Shown here piece after piece: positions 6,178 to 15,326 of a stretch of DNA of 57,716 nucleotides. Made by a program: the position numbers and the translations under genes. A model generated the notes under the pieces. The model saw only the letters and a list, made by a program, of their open reading frames with translations, was not told where the DNA came from and ran no database searches. Origin of the DNA: Nitrospirae bacterium MYbin6 (GTDB lineage Bacteria > Nitrospirota > Thermodesulfovibrionia > Thermodesulfovibrionales > Magnetobacteriaceae). Each line of letters begins with the position of its first letter. Position 1 is the stretch's first letter. The stretch spans positions 1 through 57,716 of the forward strand of contig PEAC01000009.1 in NCBI GenBank assembly GCA_002753305.1, in the 5' to 3' direction.

Positions 6178-8445
6178 CTATTGAGCAATCGGATTATGCA
6201 AATCCCACAACCAGATTAGTTCATAGATATTTGTCCAGAAATCCTCGCGGTCAACGTAACCGGCCCCGGCCAGTATCGGCTTTAACTTATGTCCGCCTTC
6301 TGCCGCGATTATGATAAAGGGGCGGCCTCCTGTAAGCACTGTGTTGAGCCCGGCAACGGGCAGGGTTAGAAACATAGTGCCAGGCTCCGGTTGGCCGTCT
6401 GCTATAAATCCCTCAACAGGGACGCCGAGGTTTGCGAGCATGTGATTGGTGATGAGGGCAGGACGCTCCGTGCCCCAGATATAAAGGGGACGCCCCATGC
6501 CGTATATAACTACTCTTTGCTTTAAATTATTGATATAACGTTTCTGGTACAGGGACTGCGCCTTGTGGGTCTCCATAAGCGGTATGCCGCCCTGGTGTGA
6601 CAGGGACTCAGGGTTATGCCAGTAGAGGCCGGTGAATTCGGGGATGTGGAGAAAGTTAAACCGCTCGCCCATACGAAGCCAGTACTCCTGGTCGCCGTTT
6701 GCAATGTATGTCTCATCAAAAAACCCTATGGCGTCCGATGCGGATTTGCGCCACATGGGATGAGGCCCGACGCGGCAGGTCTTAAGCAAGTCCTCATACT
6801 GATATTCCGGCCATACCATTGAGGGTGCTCCGGTGTGGCACTCAAAGCTCTCATGCGGCCTCATTGTCATATATGAATCCCCGTAGACGAGGGCAATGTC
6901 GGGATGCCGGCCAAGGGCCTGCGACATAATCTCAAGCCCGTCAGTCCGAAGCCTGTCATTTGTGCTCAGAACGGTAACATACCTGCCCCTGGCAAGCCTA
7001 AGCCCGATGTTCCACGCGGCGTAGATACCTATACGCCGGCCGACTCTCACATAGGTCAGGTTGGAATGCCTTTTTTGAAACTCCTCCGCGATGGACTTTT
7101 CATTTTGCGGGGAGCCAGCGTCAATTACGATTACCTCAATGGAGTCCCAAATCGTCTGCCCCCTGAGGTTATCGAGACATGCGCCGATAAAGGCCTCTGA
7201 CATGTATGTGGAGACGATTACGGTTACAGCGTATTGTGTGGTCGGGGATATTATGGTGATGGCCTCTTTATATGGCGTGTTTTCAATATGTGCGGGCTGA
7301 ATGGACTCATCGGACAGCCGGGTGTGGCCAACCACGAGCTTATTTACGAAGAAATCGTTAAACCGGCTCCTCAGGGGGAGGGCCGCGACGGAGACATCCT
7401 GTCTGTATTTCAGCGCGTCGTAATCATTTATAACTGTGACAATGGATTCCCTGATTTTATCGCGCGTCAGTCCTTCGGGCTGCCCAAGGTTCAGGCCGTT
7501 AAGCTCTCCGGCAAGTTCGCTTAACTTGCCCCCTCTCAGGACGGAAAAAACAAGCGCTCCAGCCATCGCACAAAAGACCGTAAAGTGATAACGCCACGAT
7601 ATGGCCATATGGCAGCACGACAGCAGTGCTATCATCTGTTCAGGAGTGAAATACGTATTGGGCACAATAACAGGGCGATGCCTCATAAGCGACGCCGTAG
7701 AGAGGGCCGCCTCCCTGTCGAAAAACTCACCCTCTCTGGTCTCGTTGCAAAAGAATGCTACCTGCCACTTCAACTCTTCGACAGTCCAGTCAAGGGCTGC
7801 TGCGGTCTCAAGTTTAATGGCGTTGTCGTCCTTCCATTTTTCGTTGACAATATTGACGGCTATGATGGGGACGCCTTCTCTGATGCCTATTGATGAGAGG
7901 TATTTGCGTGCCCATTGTTTGTCTACACCATGTGTGGGTGTGAGCCATGCAAGGTCAGCGGCCGAGACCACCCTCCGGTGGTCTACGCCAAGGGCAAGAA
8001 GGTTTTTTCTGCTTAACTCGGAGCGCACCGTCCAGGACTCAAAGGGCAGAAACCCCCTGTTAAACAGCCGCATGGCCTCGGTGGAGTGAAGCTCATCAAC
8101 CCCGATGCCTACGGCGTGAACGGGGATGCCGCTTTCGTGGCAGAGGGCGTATTTGCTGCCAAGTATATTAAGCGGCCAGTCAAGGCCAAGCATCTCGGTA
8201 ACTATCGTTGCCCCGACAACCAGGACATAATCGGCAGAGAGCGATGCGGACTTGCAGGCGTCGGCGTCTGAGTAATTGATATATCTATATGTTGAGGGCA
8301 GCTGTTTAAGGGCCTCGGACTTGTTATTCCATACTTCAATGGTTGTGTCGTCGGGCAGGCGATGGAGGCTCAAAAACCCCTTCATCATAGCCTCGTCGCC
8401 GATGTTGCCTGCCGCGAGTCCTGAGAAGGTTACATGGATTTTCAT
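6178..8445 (-). CDS. Polysaccharide pyruvyltransferase / family 2 glycosyltransferase fusion
   Basis: 755 residues with three parts. Residues 1-370 match the polysaccharide pyruvyl transferase fold (start FSGLAAGNIGDEAM, VVGATIV, and a C-terminal SWRYHFTVFCAMAGA segment). Residues 405-630 are a GT-A family 2 glycosyltransferase (VTVIVSTYMSEAF, VIVIDAGSPQN, then STNDR where DxD is usual, and GDQEYWLRMG). Residues 644-740 look Rossmann-like (VVIYGMGRPLYIWG). One polypeptide may therefore both transfer a sugar and place a pyruvyl ketal on a surface polysaccharide. It lies upstream of the Wzz-like gene on the same strand, separated by the plus-strand heptosyltransferase. A weak GGTGT before the ATG is the only ribosome-binding signal. 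Confidence 0.75.
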   Translation of the reverse strand: MKIHVTFSGLAAGNIGDEAMMKGFLSLHRLPDDTTIEVWNNKSEALKQLPSTYRYINYSDADACKSASLSADYVLVVGATIVTEMLGLDWPLNILGSKYALCHESGIPVHAVGIGVDELHSTEAMRLFNRGFLPFESWTVRSELSRKNLLALGVDHRRVVSAADLAWLTPTHGVDKQWARKYLSSIGIREGVPIIAVNIVNEKWKDDNAIKLETAAALDWTVEELKWQVAFFCNETREGEFFDREAALSTASLMRHRPVIVPNTYFTPEQMIALLSCCHMAISWRYHFTVFCAMAGALVFSVLRGGKLSELAGELNGLNLGQPEGLTRDKIRESIVTVINDYDALKYRQDVSVAALPLRSRFNDFFVNKLVVGHTRLSDESIQPAHIENTPYKEAITIISPTTQYAVTVIVSTYMSEAFIGACLDNLRGQTIWDSIEVIVIDAGSPQNEKSIAEEFQKRHSNLTYVRVGRRIGIYAAWNIGLRLARGRYVTVLSTNDRLRTDGLEIMSQALGRHPDIALVYGDSYMTMRPHESFECHTGAPSMVWPEYQYEDLLKTCRVGPHPMWRKSASDAIGFFDETYIANGDQEYWLRMGERFNFLHIPEFTGLYWHNPESLSHQGGIPLMETHKAQSLYQKRYINNLKQRVVIYGMGRPLYIWGTERPALITNHMLANLGVPVEGFIADGQPEPGTMFLTLPVAGLNTVLTGGRPFIIIAAEGGHKLKPILAGAGYVDREDFWTNIYELIWLWDLHNPIAQ

Positions 8446-8461
8446 ATGGAGAGGTGTAACG

Positions 8462-9184
8462 TCAGGGGTTAAACTTCATGGTGCAGGAGCCGAATTTCTC
8501 TTTGGTCTCAAACAGGACTTCAAAGCGGGGGTCATCCCTGGCGGCCATGAAATTCTTATAATGTTTAACGTGGTAAATGTCGTCGAGTGCGATTACGCAC
8601 TGTCCCTTGATGAGAGAGACGACGTATTGAAACTCGACGGCGCCAAGGTGCCCGGCGCTATCCAGCAGGATAAAGTCCGGACGGTAATCGAACTCCTTCA
8701 GATAAAGCCCGAGCAAGTCATCGGGGACGCCGTCAAATGACACCTCACTATAATAATTCTGTGCGCGCTCACCTTCGGGGTGGTCTATAAATATATCGGT
8801 GAATTCAATTTTTTTAACGAACTTTTCCTCAATCTCTTCGATAGACGGCAGATAAGCACGAGGCAGAGAGAGGCCGTTAACGAGCTGTACATAGCCAAGA
8901 AGGCCATTATTGGCAAGATTTTCCCTGGCAGTACTATGATACAATGGGTTAACCTCAATAGAGTAGAATTTATGTCCGGTTATAGAGCAATCCCTCAATG
9001 CCGAGGCAATAGCGGTGGTTGAGCCAACACCACAGTAGGTACCGGTTTCGATTAACCGCAGCGGCAGCAGGGTCTTAAACAGCGCGCGCAGATGTGAAGA
9101 GAACTCCGACTCAGCCCCCATCTGCATAAGATTACGAGAAGGGTCAGCCTCACCGGCGACTTTCAGGCGTTTATCGTCATCCAT
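8462..9184 (-). CDS. Class I methyltransferase-like protein
   Basis: 240 residues. A glycine-containing first strand RLIETGTYCGVGSTTAIA (about 42-59) corresponds to SAM-binding motif I. It is followed by an acidic strand end FYSIEVNP (motif II), then FILLDSAGH and CVIALDDIYH, as in small O-methyltransferases with a metal-type Asp-Asp. It is separated by only 16 bp from the pyruvyltransferase/GT2 gene downstream, so co-transcription is likely. Methylation of a sugar or a polysaccharide end is a plausible job by context, but the substrate cannot be read from the sequence. A GAGGGA lies about 9 nt before the ATG. Confidence 0.6.
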   Translation of the reverse strand: MDDDKRLKVAGEADPSRNLMQMGAESEFSSHLRALFKTLLPLRLIETGTYCGVGSTTAIASALRDCSITGHKFYSIEVNPLYHSTARENLANNGLLGYVQLVNGLSLPRAYLPSIEEIEEKFVKKIEFTDIFIDHPEGERAQNYYSEVSFDGVPDDLLGLYLKEFDYRPDFILLDSAGHLGAVEFQYVVSLIKGQCVIALDDIYHVKHYKNFMAARDDPRFEVLFETKEKFGSCTMKFNP

Positions 9185-9323
9185 ACACCAAATCCCTCAT
9201 ATCTGTAATCATATCATAGTGCTCCCGAAGTCCGCAACTCAAGGGTTGCAATGACAACGAAAGACGGTAACGGCTGCAGGATGACTGACAAGGAAGGGCG
9301 GAAACAATCAGGGACACACCGGT

Positions 9324-10595
9324 TTAAAAATACTTTCGTATCAGTTCGTTCAGGGTTTTCTCAAGGACGGCGTCTTCGTTATTGTATGTTTTGCCGTATA
9401 ATTCGCCGGACAGGCCTATGAAGACTTCTAATAGCGCAGGGTCGAAGTGTTTCCCTGAGTCTCCTTTCAGTATCTCTATTGTTTTTTCATAAGAGAACGG
9501 CTCTTTATACGGACGCTTTGACGTGAGGGCGTCAAATACGTCGGCTAATGCGAATATTCTTGCATTTAATGGGATTGCCTCCCCGGTAATCCGCCCTAAA
9601 TAGCCGCTTCCATCATATCTCTCATGATGATATGCCACTATGTCTACTGCGTCTCTCAGCCACGCGTATTTCTCTACTATATCCACGCCGTGTCTGACAT
9701 GTGTCTTCATTTGCTCAAACTCCTCTTGCGTTAGTTTGCCGGGCTTCAACAGGATATTGTCCGATATTGCGATTTTCCCTATGTCGTGGAGAAACGAACC
9801 CTTTATCAGGCTTCTCATCTGGCCATCTTTTAACTTTAACACCTCGCCAAGCATTACAGCGTAAATCGTCACCCGATAGTTGTGGCTGTTTGTGTCGCTG
9901 TCCCTTTTAGCTATGGCGCTACCCAGCGCCTCCAACATACCTATGTTTGCATCTGAGAGGTCCTTTGAGAGTTTTATCAAGTCCTTGTTCATCGCCATAA
10001 CAATCGGATAAAAGATAATGGCCGTTACCAGTACCGCTGCTACAACTATCAGCAGGGAGCCGATGAGCAGGTGCTTAACATCATTCATTGTCTTGTCATC
10101 CGCACGATACACACCCTCGAAATAACCATATTTATTATTAGCCTCGTCAAAGAGCGGCACAAATACCTGTAAGAATATTCGGCCGTCTATGAACACCCTC
10201 TTATATGAGAGATTATCTGAAAACAAACTTGTGTGATCTTTCGATTCAAAATATTTTTCTATTTTTTCTATGTCTGCTATATTTTTAGCAGCGACCTCGT
10301 AGAGCTTTTCGTGTTTTGCGTTGTAGAGATCTACTTTTATGAAATGGGCTTGTTCGATGTGTATGCTGAGCTTTTCGACAATGTCCTCGCGCTCCTCCTC
10401 AGTTGCGTTTAGTGTAAAAAATTTTTTGTCGTGTAATAGCGGTTTAGATTCAGCGATGGCAAGGTCTTCGACGAACTCGTCAATGCTCTCAAGCTTGATA
10501 AAAAATACCGCCACACTCAACACAATAGACAATACAAGCCAGCCCAGAAGCAGTCGTGCTACCAGCTTTCTGTGTATGTTTGCCGTTACTGCCAT
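9324..10595 (-). CDS. Membrane HD-GYP domain protein (putative c-di-GMP phosphodiesterase)
   Basis: 423 residues. TM1 (about 13-33) and TM2 (about 175-198) enclose a roughly 140-residue extracytoplasmic sensor region. A short linker leads to an HD-GYP domain (about 220-400) with HDIGK, H-V-RHG and HHERYDGSGY. The consensus GYP is GYL here, so the third position of the name-giving motif is changed while the HD metal ligands are kept. Family members hydrolyse cyclic di-GMP and affect motility and surface attachment, which would fit the polysaccharide genes next door. A promoter lies about 70 bp upstream. Confidence 0.85.
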   Translation of the reverse strand: MAVTANIHRKLVARLLLGWLVLSIVLSVAVFFIKLESIDEFVEDLAIAESKPLLHDKKFFTLNATEEEREDIVEKLSIHIEQAHFIKVDLYNAKHEKLYEVAAKNIADIEKIEKYFESKDHTSLFSDNLSYKRVFIDGRIFLQVFVPLFDEANNKYGYFEGVYRADDKTMNDVKHLLIGSLLIVVAAVLVTAIIFYPIVMAMNKDLIKLSKDLSDANIGMLEALGSAIAKRDSDTNSHNYRVTIYAVMLGEVLKLKDGQMRSLIKGSFLHDIGKIAISDNILLKPGKLTQEEFEQMKTHVRHGVDIVEKYAWLRDAVDIVAYHHERYDGSGYLGRITGEAIPLNARIFALADVFDALTSKRPYKEPFSYEKTIEILKGDSGKHFDPALLEVFIGLSGELYGKTYNNEDAVLEKTLNELIRKYF

Positions 10596-10663
10596 CTTCT
10601 ATTCTGTGTATTCATCGCTTAGGGCACTGTGTTTAAAGCAAATGACATTCTTTCAATAAAATG

Positions 10664-10693
10664 ATTATACACTATGCCGATTTGTATTGTCAT
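10664..10693 (-). promoter_or_regulatory. Sigma-70-type promoter of the HD-GYP gene
   Basis: On the minus strand: -35 ATGACA (10688-10693), 18-nt spacer, -10 TATAAT (10664-10669). This gives a 5' leader of about 60 nt before the ATG at 10595. Confidence 0.5.
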
Positions 10694-10729
10694 TAGTGAG
10701 GGGTACTGGTTCTGGTGGCAACCGGTTCC

Positions 10730-10948
10730 TCAGACGTAGATATTTACTCTTGTGCCTGTGCCTTCGGGGTTTGGAGCATTCAGTGGGTTAGGCACAGTAG
10801 GTGTAGCTATTGCTCGCAATCCACCGTTAGTCGGGACCGAGTTTACGAGTTTCATTGCCAGTTCACCAATAAAACGCTCAATATTCAGGGCCTTTGCCAA
10901 TATGGTTACGTTTGATGCAAACTTATTGGCCTCCATACCGCTTGTCAT
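10730..10948 (-). CDS. Small protein of unknown function (72 aa)
   Basis: Starts ATG with a purine-rich AGGGGT about 5 nt upstream and stops at TGA (10730-10732). The N-terminal half looks helical and amphipathic (NVTILAKALNIERFIGELAMKLVN). The C-terminal half is Pro/Asn/Gly-rich and probably extended. I do not recognise the family. It stands alone between alaS and the HD-GYP gene. A plus-strand frame across the same DNA (GTG start, 87 codons) is less likely because it lacks a ribosome-binding site. Confidence 0.45.
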   Translation of the reverse strand: MTSGMEANKFASNVTILAKALNIERFIGELAMKLVNSVPTNGGLRAIATPTVPNPLNAPNPEGTGTRVNIYV

Positions 10949-11104
10949 AAATACCCCTGTGCGTTACCCCCGTGTTTTATTTCAAATTACCGTTGCAGAA
11001 TGCCTTCTTTACTAATATATCATATAGAATTAATTCAAATCAATTGTAGCCCGGCTACAGTACGGCCAAAGTAATTTTGGGACTTAATTCACTCTTTTGA
11101 CAGG

Positions 11105-13747
11105 CTAATGCTTAGTTCTTATAATATCGTATATGCCGTTTAGGGCGGTGTCCACCTTGTCAAGCTCTTTGGTGCCGCCCTGGGCCATGTCGGCCCTTCC
11201 GCCGCCTCTGCCTCCGGCCAGTTCCGCTGCACCTTTTAATATCCTGCCCGCATGGTATTTGCCCGTCAGGTCTTTTGTTACCATTGCGATGAATGACGAT
11301 TGCTCTTCCACTGCCGAGGCCGCTATGATTATGCCTGAGCCTAGTTTTTCCCTTAATTTATCCGCAAAGTCCCTGAGTTCTTTTTGGTCAAGCCCGTCTC
11401 GTTTTAATACCAGAACCTTTACGCCGTCAATTTCCTTTACCGATTGTAAGAATGACGAGACGTCCCGTCCCATGTCCTTTGATTTCAGGGCCTGGAGTTC
11501 TTTCTCAAGATCTTTTACCCTTTTTATGATTACGGGGAGTTTTTCTATCGGGGCCTCTGTCTTTAATAATTCCGAGACCGTCCTAAGGTCAGCCATTTTC
11601 TGCCGCGCCAGGGCAAGGCTCGACGTACCGGTTATGGCCTCTATCCTTCTGACGCCAGAGGCGATGCTTCCCTCGGAGACTATTATAAACGGGCCTATCT
11701 GCCCGGTGCTCCGGCAGTGCGTTCCTCCGCAAAGCTCTTTGCTGAAGCCCTCTACCTCTACTACCCGCACTACGTCGCCGTATTTCTCGTCAAACAGGGC
11801 CATTGCCCCGTACTCAATGGCCTCACCTATGCCCATCGTGTGGGTTGCCACCGGTATGTCCTCAAGTATTTTGGCGTTTACCATGTCCTCTATCTTTTGT
11901 TTCTCTTCATCCGTTATCGGGTAGAAATGTGTAAAGTCAAAGCGCAGCCTCTCGTGGGCAACAAGAGAGCCGGCCTGCTTTATATGGTCGCCTATTAGTG
12001 TTCGCAGCGCTGCGTGCAGCAGGTGTGTCGCCGTGTGGTTGCGGGCCGTGGCAGTCCTTAGTTTTTTATCGACCCTGCATGAGACAGTCTCTGATGTCTT
12101 TAGTGTGCCGTTTTTTACATTGACCCTGTGTACTATAATATTGTTCGGGGCCTTCTTTGTATCTCTTACCTCTATAGTGGCCGTTTCGGTATATATCGTA
12201 CCCGTATCTCCGGCCTGCCCGCCTGATTCGCCATAAAACGGCGTCTTGTCAAGTATTATCTCCCCGTCATCCCCTTTATGTAAGACATCTGCGGATTCTC
12301 CGCCTTTGAGCATGAGGTTTACTATCGCATCAGACTCGACAAGCTCGTAGCCCATAAAGTATGTCTCGCCGCCAATCCTTACGGCGTCATTATAGATGGA
12401 GTTGACCACGCCGGCAATGCCTGCCTGGTCTTCAGCCCAGGAGAGTTTCCCCCTGGTCCTTTGCTTTTTCATCTCTTCGTCAAAACCCTGCTCGTCTACC
12501 GTGAGGCCGTTTTCTTTGGCCGCCTCCTTTGTTAAATCCATCGGAAAGCCATATGTGTCGTAGAGGCGAAAGGCCTCGCCACCGGATATGGCGCTAATCC
12601 CAGAGGATTTCGCTGAGGCAATTATCTCATCCAGTATCTCTGTCCCCTGCTCGAGAGTCCTGAAGAATCTCTCCTCCTCAAATTTCAGAATCTCCTCGGA
12701 GCGCTCCTGCTCTTTGGCCAGCTCAGGGTAGACATCCCCTGCAGCCTCAACGACGGCACTTATCAACTTATATAAGAAGGGTTTCCCTGTGCCAAGTTTT
12801 CGCGCGTGCCTCGATGCGCGGCGAATTATGCGTCTTGCCACGTAGCCGCGTCCCTCGTTTGACGGCATCAGCCCCTCGGACAGTAAAAACGTTACAGCCC
12901 TGATATGGTCTGCTATTACACGGATTGATACGTCCTGGGTCTTGTCTTTTCCATACGTAACATTGGCCTTTGTGGTGATGGCCTCAATTATCGGCGCGAA
13001 TATGTCGGTATCAAAGTTATTCAGTTTATTTTGCAGCACGCTTGTTATACGCTCAAGCCCCATGCCCGTGTCTATGCTGGGCCGTGGAAGCGGGTTTAGT
13101 GTGCCGTCTGCCGTCCTGTCGTATTGCATGAAGACCAGATTCCACAGCTCCAGATACCTGTCGCAGTCACACCCGGGGGCGCACTCGGGCCGTCCGCACC
13201 CTACGGCCTCACCCTGGTCTATTATTATCTCTGAACACGGGCCGCACGGCCCTGTGTCTCCCATCTGCCAAAAGTTGTCCTTTGCCCCAAGACGTACTAT
13301 TTTATCGCCTTTTAATTCCGTATGCCGCGTCCAGAGGGTTATTGCCTCGTCGTCGTCTTCATATACCGATACCCAGAGTTTGTCTTTGGGAAGTTTATAC
13401 CAGCCGGTCAGAAGTTCCCACGCGAACACTATGGCGTCCTTTTTAAAATAATCACCAAACGAGAAATTCCCAAGCATCTCAAAAAACGTGTGGTGCCGCG
13501 CGGTGAAGCCGACATTCTCTATGTCGCTTTGCTTGCCTCCGGCGCGCATACACTTCTGGCACGACGCCGCCCGTGAGTACCCCGGCGCGTCTGTCCCCAA
13601 AAAGGCACCCTTGAACTGCACCATCCCGGCACTCGTAAACAGTAGTGACGGGTCGTTTTTCGGTATCAGCGATGAGCTCCTTACGCGCTGGTGGCCGCGC
13701 TCACGGAAATACTCCAAAAACAGTTCCCTTATCTCTTTACCTTTCAT
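11105..13747 (-). CDS. alaS: Alanyl-tRNA synthetase
   Basis: 880 residues, normal bacterial length. It charges tRNA-Ala with alanine. Visible are the class II catalytic core near the N-terminus (MVQFKGAFLG, RHHTFFEMLGNFSFGDYF, GMGLERI) and the editing domain with HTATHLLHAAL plus CGGTHCRSTGQIG (zinc/editing histidines and Cys). The DHHA1-type C-terminal domain ends with GGGRGGGRADMAQGG. The ATG overlaps the recX stop by 4 bases (ATGA at 13744-13747), so translation is coupled to recX. It is the last gene of the methyltransferase-recA-recX-alaS unit. Confidence 0.97.
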   Translation of the reverse strand: MKGKEIRELFLEYFRERGHQRVRSSSLIPKNDPSLLFTSAGMVQFKGAFLGTDAPGYSRAASCQKCMRAGGKQSDIENVGFTARHHTFFEMLGNFSFGDYFKKDAIVFAWELLTGWYKLPKDKLWVSVYEDDDEAITLWTRHTELKGDKIVRLGAKDNFWQMGDTGPCGPCSEIIIDQGEAVGCGRPECAPGCDCDRYLELWNLVFMQYDRTADGTLNPLPRPSIDTGMGLERITSVLQNKLNNFDTDIFAPIIEAITTKANVTYGKDKTQDVSIRVIADHIRAVTFLLSEGLMPSNEGRGYVARRIIRRASRHARKLGTGKPFLYKLISAVVEAAGDVYPELAKEQERSEEILKFEEERFFRTLEQGTEILDEIIASAKSSGISAISGGEAFRLYDTYGFPMDLTKEAAKENGLTVDEQGFDEEMKKQRTRGKLSWAEDQAGIAGVVNSIYNDAVRIGGETYFMGYELVESDAIVNLMLKGGESADVLHKGDDGEIILDKTPFYGESGGQAGDTGTIYTETATIEVRDTKKAPNNIIVHRVNVKNGTLKTSETVSCRVDKKLRTATARNHTATHLLHAALRTLIGDHIKQAGSLVAHERLRFDFTHFYPITDEEKQKIEDMVNAKILEDIPVATHTMGIGEAIEYGAMALFDEKYGDVVRVVEVEGFSKELCGGTHCRSTGQIGPFIIVSEGSIASGVRRIEAITGTSSLALARQKMADLRTVSELLKTEAPIEKLPVIIKRVKDLEKELQALKSKDMGRDVSSFLQSVKEIDGVKVLVLKRDGLDQKELRDFADKLREKLGSGIIIAASAVEEQSSFIAMVTKDLTGKYHAGRILKGAAELAGGRGGGRADMAQGGTKELDKVDTALNGIYDIIRTKH

Positions 13748-14235
13748 ATCATGTCAGCCTTTTCCGTCTCCGGCACGCCACTCAGATGTTCATATTCCCT
13801 TATGGCCTTTTGGATTATATCATAGACATAACCCTTTCTTTGCAGCTGGCCGTAGAGCCTGCTAATTTTAACCTTTACGGGTAGTTTTTTTAAAGACCTT
13901 TCTTTCTTTGCTATAAGTATTTTTGCGCGTTCCATCTGTTCGTCCGGTGAATAACTCAGCTCAGCGATAATATCGCCGGGGATGCCGCGTTTTTTGAGAT
14001 AGTACTTCGTGCCGTTTTCACCTAGCAGTTTGCCATCTTTACAGTAGCGCGTTATGGATTCGGCCGTCTTGCGGTCGTCTATGAAACCGGAGCTTTTTAA
14101 TTGCCCGATAGTCTCAGCGATCAAGTCGGGGCTGTAGCCCTTTTCTTTCAGCTTTGCCATCAGTTCGCCTTCGCTCCTGTCCCTGATACTTAGTAATTTA
14201 AAGGCGTAACTGTTAATATTTGGGGTCTGTCTCAT
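13744..14235 (-). CDS. recX: RecX family regulator of RecA
   Basis: 163 residues, all-helical, with the repeating three-helix pattern of Rec[19 protein letters not shown] start, then [22 protein letters not shown] and [11 protein letters not shown]. RecX binds RecA filaments and limits their activity. Its start overlaps the recA stop by 4 bases and its stop overlaps the alaS start by 4 bases, so the three genes are translationally coupled. The recA-recX-alaS order is conserved in many bacteria. Confidence 0.85.
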   Translation of the reverse strand: MRQTPNINSYAFKLLSIRDRSEGELMAKLKEKGYSPDLIAETIGQLKSSGFIDDRKTAESITRYCKDGKLLGENGTKYYLKKRGIPGDIIAELSYSPDEQMERAKILIAKKERSLKKLPVKVKISRLYGQLQRKGYVYDIIQKAIREYEHLSGVPETEKADMI

Positions 14236-15308
14236 TCGTCCTCGACGGATATATCGTCAGTGGATACCGCGGCAATTGAAATATTTCCCAGGGCGCGAAT
14301 CTTCGCCTCGACTTCCGACATAATGGCCTCGTTGTCGTTGAGGTATTTCTTAGCGTTGTCCCTGCCCTGGCCGATCTTTGTGCCCGCGTAGCTGTACCAT
14401 GTCCCGGAGCGCTCAATTATTCCCTTGTCCGTGCCAATGTCGACAAGCTCACCGGCCTTCGATATGCCTTCGTTGTAGAATATGTCGAACTCTGCCTGCC
14501 GAAACGGCGGAGCCACTTTGTTCTTCACTACCTTTACCCTTACGTGTCCTCCGATTACCTCCTGATTTGACTTAAGGTTTTCCGTCTTTCTTATGTCAAG
14601 GCGCATGGAGGAATAAAATTTCAGCGCGTTGCCCCCGGTGGTGGTCTCCGGGCTTCCGAACATGACACCGATTTTGTGCCTGATCTGATTTATAAACACC
14701 ACGGCTGTGTTGCTTCTGGATATGGCGGATGTCAATTTCCTTAGCGCCTGGCTCATGAGCCTTGCCTGGAGTCCCGGCAGCTGGTCGCCCATGTCGCCCT
14801 CTATCTCCGCCCGAGGCACGAGGGCCGCAACCGAATCTATAACTATAATGTCGAGGGCATTGCTCCTTACGAGGGTCTCGCAGACCTCAAGGGCCTGTTC
14901 GCCACTATCGGGTTGAGATATCAGCAAATCTGCAACCTTTACCCCTATGCGTGTCGCGTAACTAACGTCAAGGGCGTGTTCGGCGTCTATGAAGGCTGCC
15001 ACACCACCGGTCATTTGCGCCTGTGCTATTGTGCTCAGGGCCAGGGTGGTCTTGCCCGATGATTCGGGGCCATAGATCTCTGTTACCCTTCCCCGTGGGA
15101 GGCCCCCTACGCCCGTTGCAAGGTCCAACGTCAGTGAGCCTGTTGGGATTACCTTTATCCCCTTGGCTATGGCGTCTTCGCCAAGTTTCATTATTGAACC
15201 CTTGCCAAAATTCTTCTCTATCTGCGCTATGGCCGCCTCTATTGCCTTTTCCTTGTTCTTCTCTTTTTCTACTGTCTTTTCCCTGTCCTTTTCTTTTTCC
15301 TTCGACAT
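14232..15308 (-). CDS. recA: Recombinase RecA
   Basis: 358 residues. The RecA core is clear: Walker [10 protein letters not shown] (80-88), [13 protein letters not shown] (Walker B and the following signature), [22 protein letters not shown] (L2 loop) and an acidic C-terminal tail. The first 20 residues are an unusual run of alternating Lys and Glu before the standard [15 protein letters not shown] start. A strong AGGAGG sits 7 nt before the ATG. There is only an 18-bp gap to the upstream methyltransferase gene and no recognisable LexA box in it, so recA probably depends on the methyltransferase promoter at least in part. Confidence 0.97.
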   Translation of the reverse strand: MSKEKEKDREKTVEKEKNKEKAIEAAIAQIEKNFGKGSIMKLGEDAIAKGIKVIPTGSLTLDLATGVGGLPRGRVTEIYGPESSGKTTLALSTIAQAQMTGGVAAFIDAEHALDVSYATRIGVKVADLLISQPDSGEQALEVCETLVRSNALDIIVIDSVAALVPRAEIEGDMGDQLPGLQARLMSQALRKLTSAISRSNTAVVFINQIRHKIGVMFGSPETTTGGNALKFYSSMRLDIRKTENLKSNQEVIGGHVRVKVVKNKVAPPFRQAEFDIFYNEGISKAGELVDIGTDKGIIERSGTWYSYAGTKIGQGRDNAKKYLNDNEAIMSEVEAKIRALGNISIAAVSTDDISVEDE

Positions 15309-15326
15309 CTCAAGTCCTCCTGGTTT

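Noticed and set aside
10752..11015. Plus-strand ORF (87 codons) opposite the 72-residue orphan
   Set aside because: GTG start without ribosome-binding site; the minus-strand frame has better start signals.
11045..11059. Small inverted repeat TGTAG/CTACA between alaS and the orphan
   Set aside because: Five-bp stem without a following T-run; too weak to call a terminator.
11133..11924. Long plus-strand ORF (263 codons) opposite alaS
   Set aside because: Antisense shadow of alaS with Ser/Pro-rich composition, no ribosome-binding site and no family signature.
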